Assembly (NCBI GenBank): GCA_026770595.1 | Contig: MU634716.1 | Span: forward strand, 1 to 10,616 | Reading direction: 5' to 3' | Origin: Ochromonadaceae sp. CCMP2298 | Taxonomy: Eukaryota > Sar > Synurophyceae > Ochromonadales > Ochromonadaceae | DNA length: 10,616 nt | Shown: piece by piece, positions 1 through 6,280 of the stretch | How positions within the stretch are numbered: position 1 is the stretch's first letter | Layout: each line of letters begins with the position of its first letter | Notes under the pieces: model-generated | Seen by the model: only the letters and a program-made list of their open reading frames with translations | The model's database searches: none | Told to the model about the DNA's origin: nothing | Translations under genes and position numbers: made by a program

Positions 1-158
1 GGGGTATAAGGGGTATAAGTCTGTGTAGGTTGAATATTTGTGCGTTCCCTATGCTGTATATTCTAACTATATACTAACACTGCACGTTCCATCCGTTCCA
101 TATGCATTCTGCATTGTGTACGTTACATCTGTGTGTAGGTTACATCTGTGTGCGTTAC
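1..158 (-). other. IFT46 intron 4, partial, with repeated donor region
   Basis: This intron starts at 158 (CAG|GTAACG on the minus strand) and runs off the left edge, so its acceptor is not visible. Its first 40 nt contain a 17-nt unit (core ACACAGATGTAAC) in tandem, which places a second GTAACG at 126-121. A looser copy of the same block, plus-strand TGTGTAGGTT...TGTGCGTTCC, lies at 22-50. I see no coding sequence here. Confidence 0.7.
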
Positions 159-2031
159 CTGCGGCGGCGGCTTGGAGCGGTGCAGGTCCTTGATGTCCTG
201 CACCCACTTCTCGATCTTGGAGGGGTTCTTGTCCGCGTGCTCGATGGACCTCACTGCCACGTCTCCATACTGCAATTTCTTACTCTTTGCACGCAGCTGC
301 AGCTCCAGCACCGTGGGGTCTGATTGGTTGGCCGAGGGCTCGTCCAGAAACCTCAACCCCAGCCCGTCCTCGCCGCCGTCCGGCCTGGGCACCTTGATGA
401 ATGCGTCGAGCTCTCCGATGGCGGGGATGTACTCCGGGATGAAGCACTTGAAGGGCGTGTCTAGGGGCACCTCGTGCGGCTTGTACCGCTCCACGTACTG
501 GAAGAGGTCTCGCACCTCCACTGACACGTTGAGGCCTGCATAGTCACGGGGGTTGTAAGCGCCCTCCAGGTTGTCGTAGCTCTCCTCCACGTCCCCCTCC
601 TCCCCCTCCTCCTCAGACGACTCCTCCTCCCCTGTGTCCTCCCCTCGGTGGCCCTTCTTGGAGGGGGGGCTGTCCGTGTTGAGCCCTGCTGCGGCCGCCC
701 TCTGCGCAGCGCTCATCTGCGGAATCACCTGCGGAACCGCCGCAATGCGGGCAGGCGCACTCTCCTGGGGGCTAGCCTTCTCCTGGGGGTTTAATTGGTG
801 TGTGTCATATAGGGGGGGGGGGTTAATAGGTGTATAACATAGAGAGGGGAGGGTTAATAGGTGTATAACATAGAGAGGGGAGGGTTAATAGGTGTATAAC
901 ATAGAGAGGGGAGGGTTAATAGGTGTACAACACAGAGAGGGTGTAGGGGGGTTTAATAGGTGTATAACATAGGGGGGTACCTGGTCGGGAGATTTCTGGT
1001 GCCGGTGGTGGCCCGGACTGGACCCTCGAGTGTCCACACTGCCGTCTGAGCCAGAGGCTGAGAACTCCAAAGCCTCGTCAAAGGGGCGGTTTAATACGGC
1101 TTGTGACTTGGACAACTCGTTGTTGGCTGTCATACCCTTGGCCTCCTTCATATCCTCCATATCATGCCCTCCTACCCGGCCCATGCCCTCACCCCCCCCA
1201 CCCCCCCTGCCCTTCGGAGGGGCCAAGTTCGTCTGGTCTAGAGACTGGCTGACCTCCACCGCCTCGTCGTATTTGTCGTTCTTCAACTGCCTCTCTCTGG
1301 GATTGTCGTTCTTAGCGTCGTTCTTAGACTGCGGCTGGGGGTGCAGAGTGCACAAGAAGAGGCAGAGGGCAGAGGCAGCGACGGAGTGCAGAAGCAGAGG
1401 CAGAATGCAGAGTTAGGAGTAAGGCGTCAGGAGGTAGGAGGTAAGGTGGTTAGGAGGTTAGGAGTTGGGCGAGTTCGCAATTCAAGTTAGACGCAAGAGC
1501 TCAAGGGAAGGTAAACAGCCCCCTAATTGTACAGTAATATACTCCCGCCTACACGAGGGCCCCGCGCAGGGTTTGCACACGCAGCCTTAAAGGCAGACAG
1601 GAGAGTAAATTTTGCAACCAACTATCTCTGATGTTCCCTTAATGAAGCGTGCTTCAAGGGGTTCAGCTATCATTTGTGGGGCGTGGGGCAGGGGCAGGTG
1701 TGTGGTGTACTGTACCTTGTCTCCTCTGCCGTCGAAGCTCTCGGCCATAGATAGGTCCTGACTGACCTCGTACGCCTCATCATACGGTTTGTTCTGGTAA
1801 GCAGTACTGTTCTTCAAATTCTTAGCCTTTTTCTCGTCCACGCTCTCCTCGAACTGAGTGCAGAAGCAGAGTGCAGAGTTCAGAAGCGGAGTAAGGAGGT
1901 TCAGAGTTAGGCGCCAGGTAGTAGTGGGGCGAGTTCGACGCAATTAAAGTTAGACGAGCTCAAGGGAAGGTAAGCAGCTCCCTTACCTCGTCCAGCTCGT
2001 CGGAGAACTCTCCAGAGTTTGAATTCTCCAT
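159..2031 (-). CDS. IFT46: Intraflagellar transport protein 46 (IFT-B), 3' end beyond window
   Basis: IFT46 is a core IFT-B subunit that carries cargo, notably outer dynein arms through ODA16, into cilia. Exons in transcription order are 2031-1987, 1853-1716, 1334-981 and 782-159, all joined in phase 0, giving 387 visible residues. The start MENSNSGEFSDELDE has A at -3 and G at +4. Residues 16-247 are low-complexity and acidic, with three related motifs (NKPYDEAYEVSQ at 36, KNDKYDEAVEVSQ at 79, NRPFDEALEFS at 143), a Gly run at 105-109 and a Ser/Glu tract. The conserved IFT46 domain begins near 248 (LEGAYNPRDYAGL) and includes LFQYVERYKP, IGELDAFIKVPRPDG, LDEPSANQSDPTVLELQLR and LHRSKPP, which are diagnostic. 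The last visible exon ends at CAG|GTAACG, so roughly the C-terminal 100 residues lie left of the window. The N-terminal extension is longer than in animal IFT46. Family identity is near certain; the exact acceptor of exon 3 (1334 or 1328) is not. Confidence 0.94.
783..980 (-). other. IFT46 intron 3, largely a minisatellite
   Basis: This 198-nt intron has donor CAG|GTACCC at 980 and acceptor ACCCCCAG ending at 783. It is in phase 0 on both sides, joining KSPDQ to EKASPQ. Almost all of it is the 31-bp repeat described separately. A second in-frame acceptor copy lies 18 nt inside the exon. Confidence 0.82.
785..975. repeat. 31-bp minisatellite, about six copies, inside IFT46 intron 3
   Basis: On the plus strand the unit reads approximately GGTTAATAGGTGTATAACAT followed by AGAGAGGGGAG. 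The TTAAT cores begin at 791, 823, 854, 885, 916 and 953, so the central copies have an exact 31-bp period and the outer two are degenerate. On the transcribed (minus) strand each unit supplies CCTATTAAC, which resembles a branch site, followed by a C-rich tract. Confidence 0.93.
1335..1715 (-). other. IFT46 intron 2, whose 3' half is a copy of intron 1
   Basis: This 381-nt intron has donor AAG|GTACAG at 1715 and acceptor CACCCCCAG at 1335; a second in-frame CAG follows 6 nt later. Plus-strand 1341-1527 is clearly related to intron 1 (1854-1986). For example GGGCGAGTTCG, AAGTTAGACG and GAGCTCAAGGGAAGGTAA recur in order. The remainder (1528-1715) shows only a small palindrome (TGAAGC-GT-GCTTCA at 1643-1656) and no coding signal. 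Confidence 0.8.
1854..1986 (-). other. IFT46 intron 1
   Basis: This 133-nt phase-0 intron has donor GAG|GTAAGG at 1986 and acceptor CACTCAG at 1854. It has a pyrimidine-rich 3' end on the minus strand and branch-like GCCTAAC. The donor lies in a small inverted repeat (GTAAG...CTTAC, 1986-1970). It is the apparent source of the duplicated block in intron 2. Confidence 0.85.
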
Positions 2032-2611
2032 CCTTGGATTCGGCCGAAGAGGTCTGCTCAACGAAGCCCCTGCCTAGTAACTGCGCTCCAACGCAGTGCG
2101 CCTGTGTATAGACTCTACGATATAACACCAACCTTGATGAGACCACTGCACAATGAGATCAAGCCCCGCGATCGGCTTCTCGAGCTAACTTTATTTGATC
2201 ACAGACAGAGACCTTTCTGCACCGTTGCCAAAACGAGAGAGGCATCGTTTGCTGAGGGGGAACTTCCCTCTCTCATTGGCCGGGGTTTTACCGAAAAGTG
2301 AGGAACAAAACCCCGGCCATTGAGAGAGTCTCCTCCCTCCCTCCAGTCCTTTTGAGGACTGCCTTTTCTCTTGTTCACCCTTGCGCACAGGTCTCAGGCC
2401 CCTCGAGGTCGTTGTCGAGGCTCCAGCAGCATAGCTGTTGCGATTGCACAGCAGAGGCAGCAGCACAGCAGAGGAAGCTGAGGAAGCAGAGACAGCAGCA
2501 GAGACAGCTGGGGAAGGAAGCGGAATAGCTCATGCAGGGGCACAGCGGTTACAGCAACACACCATATATCTCGAGGCGCGTCTGAGCGAGCTGGGGTACA
2601 AGAACGACACC
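2032..2611. promoter_or_regulatory. Divergent intergenic region between IFT46 and the exonuclease
   Basis: This 580-bp spacer must hold promoters for both flanking genes. Visible structure includes the long stem-loop at 2268-2328, an inverted CCAAT box inside its left arm (ATTGG, 2275-2279), the palindrome TTCGGCCGAA at 2039-2048 just upstream of the IFT46 start, and a CAG/GAGG-rich leader at about 2440-2520. I found no canonical RFX X-box (two half-sites), although a half-site-like GTTGCC occurs at 2224-2229. No other gene is supported here. Confidence 0.55.
2268..2328. repeat. Stem-loop element, copy A (long inverted repeat)
   Basis: Arms at 2268-2289 and 2307-2328 pair at 21 of 22 positions (CTCTCTCATTGGCCGGGG... 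against its reverse complement), around a 17-nt loop. The minus-strand loop contains TTCCTCACTTTTCGGT. The inner 40 bp (2275-2314) recur at 6443-6483 in the opposite orientation. The element is intergenic, about 245 bp from the IFT46 start and 285 bp from the exonuclease start. Confidence 0.9.
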
Positions 2612-3880
2612 ATGGTAGACGACGGGTCCATCGGATGGCCCGAATACCAGCCCCCCGTAGCAAACATCCCAGGCTTCATCACCGGGGCCGTAGCAATCCC
2701 CAAATCCCTATCAGGGAACGAGATGCTGACCTTCGTCTTTGACCTGGAAGCTTCCTGCTTAATACTGGTGCAGTGCTCGAGCAGCCTGCTGCTTCTGGGC
2801 AGTGCGCTGGCCACAAGCGTGATGCTTGGGATCGATACGGAGACGCAGCCCACCTACGTGCCCAGGCACATGCTCCCAGAGCCGCACCCCACAGCCCTCA
2901 TACAGATCGCCAGCCGCTCCCACGGGGGTGAGGAGAAGGTGTTCCTTGTGGACATGCTGGTGTTGAGCGAGCAGAAAGAGTGCATGGCGCAGCTGGACGC
3001 GCTCCTCGGCGCAGTGCTGAGCGACGACAAGTGCCTCAAGCTGGGCCAGGGGCTTGCCCGGGATATAAAGGAGCTCGCCCAGGCCTACCCGGATCTACTC
3101 TGCTTCCGCTTCGTGCGCAGTATCGTGGAGACGCACGCGCTGGCTAGGTACCTGGTGCCCAGCACGCACCAGCCCCCCTCGCTGAAGAACCTAGTTGCTG
3201 AGTACATGCACTACACGCTGCGCAAGGACCAGCAGATGTCCAACTGGGGGCATAGACCCCTCAACCACGCACAGAGGCAGTACGCGGCCTGCGATGCGCT
3301 CGTGCTGCTGCGGCTGTTTGATGCCATGCGCTGCAAGATGGAGCAGAACCTCAGCGAGGAGGGCGCGGAGGGCGAGGAGGGCATGGGGGAGGGCAGTGGG
3401 GACAGTGGGGACAGGGGGGAGCTGCACACTCTTCTGCAGCAGGCCGTGGACACTCTACGCAGCGACTTGGACCTCGACCAGCCCGGCGCGTTCGAGAAAA
3501 AAAAGAGGAAGAGCGACAGATGGGACAGGGAGAGGGAGAGGGGTGCGGTGGTGGACAGCGGGGTGGAGAAGCTGAACTCATCGCTGCTGCGGGGCTGGAC
3601 CAGCCAGGCGGCCAAGGCGTGGTTCAAGACACTAGCAGAGAGCAGTAGCAGTAGTATCAGCAGTGGTGCGGGGGGCAGTGCCAGCGGTGGGGCGGGAGAC
3701 AGAGGGGACAGTGCAGGCAGTGTGGGTGTGGGTGTGGGAGAGAAGAGACCGTTACACACCACTTTTGAAGAGACCTGCACAGTACCAGGCGAGACTGGGG
3801 AGACTGGGGGGGAGGGGGAGGGCGAGCACGTGCCTTTGCCAGTAGGGTGCGGCAGGCACCTAAAGTTCCCCGACACGTAG
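2612..3880 (+). CDS. Mut-7/EXD3-like DEDDy 3'-5' exonuclease
   Basis: This is predicted to remove 3'-terminal nucleotides, probably from RNA, using two metal ions. The 422-residue product has motif I GIDTET (Asp75, Glu77), a motif II aspartate in GLARDIKELAQAYP (Asp151) and motif III YAACDALVLL (Tyr224, Asp228), so all DEDDy ligands are present. TALIQIA, VFLVDML and DQQMSNWGHRPL (206-217) match the Mut-7/EXD3 branch better than bacterial RNase D. After about residue 245 the protein is low-complexity: acidic/Gly, a basic nuclear-localisation-like KKKRK (296-300) with Arg/Glu repeats, then Ser/Gly repeats. I see no Mut7-C domain and no HRDC domain. The start at 2612 is the first in-frame ATG and lies in an excellent context (ACACCATGG). 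The frame stays open upstream to 2438 without an ATG. No introns are apparent. It converges on the PNGase gene 215 bp away. The family is secure; the substrate is inferred. Confidence 0.9.
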   Translation: MVDDGSIGWPEYQPPVANIPGFITGAVAIPKSLSGNEMLTFVFDLEASCLILVQCSSSLLLLGSALATSVMLGIDTETQPTYVPRHMLPEPHPTALIQIASRSHGGEEKVFLVDMLVLSEQKECMAQLDALLGAVLSDDKCLKLGQGLARDIKELAQAYPDLLCFRFVRSIVETHALARYLVPSTHQPPSLKNLVAEYMHYTLRKDQQMSNWGHRPLNHAQRQYAACDALVLLRLFDAMRCKMEQNLSEEGAEGEEGMGEGSGDSGDRGELHTLLQQAVDTLRSDLDLDQPGAFEKKKRKSDRWDRERERGAVVDSGVEKLNSSLLRGWTSQAAKAWFKTLAESSSSSISSGAGGSASGGAGDRGDSAGSVGVGVGEKRPLHTTFEETCTVPGETGETGGEGEGEHVPLPVGCGRHLKFPDT

Positions 3881-4095
3881 TCTGGTGGTGGGGTAGTTAA
3901 AAGCTGTAGGAATGAATTTACTCTGACACTTGGATACCTGATTACTTGAATGCCGATTTACTTGACTACTTGATTACCTGTACACCTGAATACTTTACTT
4001 AATACTGCTAAATATGACTACGTCTAAACTGTTACTTTGAAGCTGAGCTATGCCCCTAAGACCCTAAGCCCCTACGATCCTGAGACCCTAAGACC
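3881..4095. other. Convergent spacer made mainly of short-period repeats
   Basis: This 215-bp spacer lies between the 3' ends of the exonuclease and PNGase genes. It contains a degenerate 8-bp array at 3934-3996 and most of a second one at 4054-4101. The first array carries AGTAAA- and AGTAAT-like words on the minus strand that might serve in 3'-end formation. I see no gene. Confidence 0.6.
3934..3996. repeat. Degenerate 8-bp tandem array (ATTACTTG-like)
   Basis: Successive words read ATACCTG, ATTACTTG, AATGCCG, ATTTACTTG, ACTACTTG, ATTACCTG, TACACCTG and AATACTTT. The unit is 7-9 nt, usually 8. It lies wholly within the convergent spacer. Confidence 0.65.
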
Positions 4096-4101
4096 CTAAG
4101 A
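4054..4101. repeat. 8-bp tandem array CCCTAAGA overlapping the PNGase stop codon
   Basis: Six units in exact 8-bp register begin at 4054, 4062, 4070, 4078, 4086 and 4094: CCCTAAGA, CCCTAAGC, CCCTACGA, TCCTGAGA, CCCTAAGA, CCCTAAGA. The array resembles telomeric CCCTAA repeats but is short, internal and flanked by genes. The TAG stop of the PNGase gene (4096-4098) falls inside it. Confidence 0.88.
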
Positions 4102-6280
4102 CCGCCAGAGGACCGCCAGCTTGCTCCTGCCCATAAGGGGGTGTCTGAATGTCAGATGACCCGCTCCATGCGGCATGTGGCCCGAAGACTCTCGCCGTAC
4201 AGGGGCAGGGGGCTTCATGGGTCCCCTCTCACGTATCCTGGCCCCTCCCTGGTACGTCTCCCCAAGAGGAAGGGCCCCCTGGCACATTTCATAGCCACAT
4301 ATGTACTTACCCCCAGGCAGATAGCACTGCCCCTGCTGCTCATCGCTGGTCACGAAGCCCTCCGCTGCCTGATGGAGGGTAGGGGGTGGGGGTCAGGGGG
4401 GTAGGGGTAGTGTAGAGGGGGTGGGGGTTAGGTGCAGTATAGGGGGAATCAGGGTTAGAGCGTTGTGGATATTGTTGGGGTGGGTTAGGGGTGGGGGGTA
4501 CCTGTACACTGCGCTGGTAGCAGGGGGGGTGCCCCTCTGAGGTGACTAGGTAGCTGGCAGCGGCTTCGTCTGACTCCACGTAGACCGTGTTGTGGTCCAG
4601 AGAGCGGTTGTAGGCGGCCTTGGATTGGATGCTGTTGGCCCAGCTCACGTTGTGCTCCTGCTGCTCCTGCTGCTCCTGGGCAGTGGGGGCAGTGGCTGGG
4701 CTGTAGGAGGCAGAGGTGTTGGGGGAGTGTAGGGGGAGGGGGTAGAGGTCGCTGCGCTGGTAGGCCATGCTGACAGTGGCGCGCATGTCGAAGCTGGAGG
4801 CGTCTTGCTTGTAGGAGGATGCGATCGAGTAGGGGTAGGAGAGCCTAGTACTCGGCGTCTGCACGCCTCCCTCTCCCGCTGAAAGGCTCGCGAGGCCCGC
4901 GTGCTCTGCGACCATCAGCCCCTGCGTCACCTGCACGCTCGCCCCCTCCTGCAGATTGTTTGTGTTCCACGCTGACAGCACGCCGCTGACCTGCAGAGGC
5001 ATGTCGCCCTTGGCGGTGCTCAGCAGCCCCTGTATGGAGTACGAGTGCGCGCCTGTGTATGGGTGTGTTTAGTATCCGTAACAGAAGGGGTGTGGGGGGG
5101 GGGTTAGAAGACAGAGGTGGTGAGGGTGTAATAGGGCATAATGAAATAAAGGTACATAAAAGTGCATAGAATACGAGTGCGCACCTGTCGTGTTCCAGCT
5201 GTAGCCCCCACCCTCCTCCAGCGAACTGTTGGTCGTCACTGTGCTGCCGCTGTCCACGTGCCCCACCAGCCCCCCCGAGACGGGCGCCGCGTCTGCGTCT
5301 CTGTACAGCAGCAGTGCGGCATCGAGGAACCACACACCGCCCTCCGCATCCCCCCCGAGCACCTTCAGCACCACCTCGTGGCTGAGACCGTCCCCCAACA
5401 CGAAGGGGGACAGGTCGAAGCGGTAGGCGGGAATGTCGAAGCTCATTATCCCCGTCAGGGGGCGCCACAAAAATGGGTTTATTCCTCCCGTGTATATGAC
5501 GGGAAAGGGATAAGTAGCGCCAGCGAGGATACCGTCGACGTACACCTGCAGCTCCCTGTACACGCCTCCGCCGCACAGTCCCAGCTTGGCACTGTCGTCG
5601 TCTGAGTTGGTGTACCAGAACTCCTCGCAGCCGTGCGCGGAGGCCATGAGCTCCAGCTGCACGCCTAGCACGTCGTCATAGGGGAGGGTCAGACTGTAGG
5701 TGAGATTGGTGCCCTCGCTCACTGATAGCTTGTCCCAGTCCCCGGGGCTGTTGGACAGCGGCAGCACGGTGGCAGTGGCAGGGGCGGGGTACTCGTCGCT
5801 GGCAGTGTAGAAGGTGAAGGAGAGGGTCACGAGAGGGATGCCGGTGTAGGTGGAGTCTACATTGTTGGGGATAGACAGAGATGCGGTGGAGGGCTGCGCG
5901 AACAGAGAGGCGTAGGCCGTTACGTCCTTCTCCACCACCCACACGACGCCCTCTGCAGTGGGCTCGGCCGTTGTGGTGCGCAGCAGCTCCACGCCGCCCA
6001 GCCAGAAAGCCCCATAGCGGTCGAACTGAGTGCCGTTTTCGCTCGCGCTGAAGTCGAGGATGATTCGGGACCAGGGATTCTGCGGCGGCGGCTCGAAGAG
6101 CGAGGTCAGCACGGTGTCCCAGGAGGAGCAGGCTGCCTGGTCAAAGATCTGGACCGTGTACGACTTGGTGGTTGGCCGGTCGAGGGGCGGTTCCTGCGTG
6201 ATAGGGTCTCCGCTCTCTGGAAACGCATCTCTCCTCTCCAGGAAGGCCACGGCGAGCAATAGAAAGGCCCACCGCACCAT
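4096..6280 (-). CDS. Secreted PNGase A-like peptide:N-glycanase
   Basis: PNGase A-family amidases cleave N-glycans from asparagine in the secretory or lysosomal route. Exons in transcription order are 6280-5185, 5052-4502 and 4368-4096 (639 residues). The first junction splits a Gly codon (phase 1) and the second is phase 0. The start MVRWAFLLLAVAF is a signal peptide in good context (AAGATGG). Family signatures follow in order: DRYGAFWLGGVELLR (87-101) with TTTAEPT, AHGCEEFWYTN (215-225), YRELQVYVDG and PFPVIYTGGINPFLWRP (258-274), then YSWNTTGAHSYSIQGLL across the exon 1/2 junction. Several N-X-S/T sites fit a secreted product. Exon 3 is the least certain part: a good alternative donor (GTAAGT) lies at 4310, and the tail beyond QCYLPGG is unlike what I know of the family. 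The gene is divergent from the hydrolase and convergent with the exonuclease. Confidence 0.9.
4369..4501 (-). other. PNGase intron 2, extremely C-rich transcript / G-rich plus strand
   Basis: This 133-nt intron has donor CAG|GTACCC at 4501 and acceptor CATCAG at 4369. On the coding strand it is almost G-free, with repeated CTAACCC branch-like words. The plus strand carries many G runs of 3-6. It can also be read through in frame as a Pro-rich tail to a stop at 4340, so retention would give a different C-terminus. Confidence 0.75.
5053..5184 (-). other. PNGase intron 1 with a 5' end copied from exon 2
   Basis: This 132-nt phase-1 intron has donor ACAG|GTGCGC at 5184 and acceptor ACACAG at 5053, with branch-like ATACTAAAC near the 3' end. 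The first 22 nt of the intron (5184-5163) match the first 22 nt of exon 2 (5052-5031) at 18 positions, and all four differences are transitions. Confidence 0.87.

Noticed and set aside
785-975. CRISPR-like array of about 30-bp repeats
   Set aside because: The repeats are directly abutting with no unique spacers, and lie inside a eukaryotic intron.
1643-1656. TGAAGC-GT-GCTTCA palindrome as a regulatory site
   Set aside because: Short, within IFT46 intron 2, single occurrence; expected by chance in a window of this size.
2031-2068. TCCTTGGATT..CGG..TCTGCT shared with 6552-6572
   Set aside because: About 10-12 identical bases near two promoters, but not in the same relative orientation as the stem-loop pair; too short to exclude chance.
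2221-2240. RFX X-box controlling IFT46
   Set aside because: Only one half-site-like GTTGCC is present, with no matching RGYAAC half at the right spacing.
3211-3876. Long Pro/Ser/Leu-rich open frame on the minus strand
   Set aside because: It is the antisense of the exonuclease gene, with composition expected from its GC-rich codons and Ser/Gly repeats and no recognisable domain.
4054-4101. True telomere or chromosome end
   Set aside because: Only about 48 bp of degenerate 8-bp units, internal and flanked by genes on both sides.
4845-5576. Arg/Gly-rich 243-codon open frame on the minus strand
   Set aside because: It overlaps the PNGase exons in another frame and runs across intron 1; the PNGase frame carries the family motifs.
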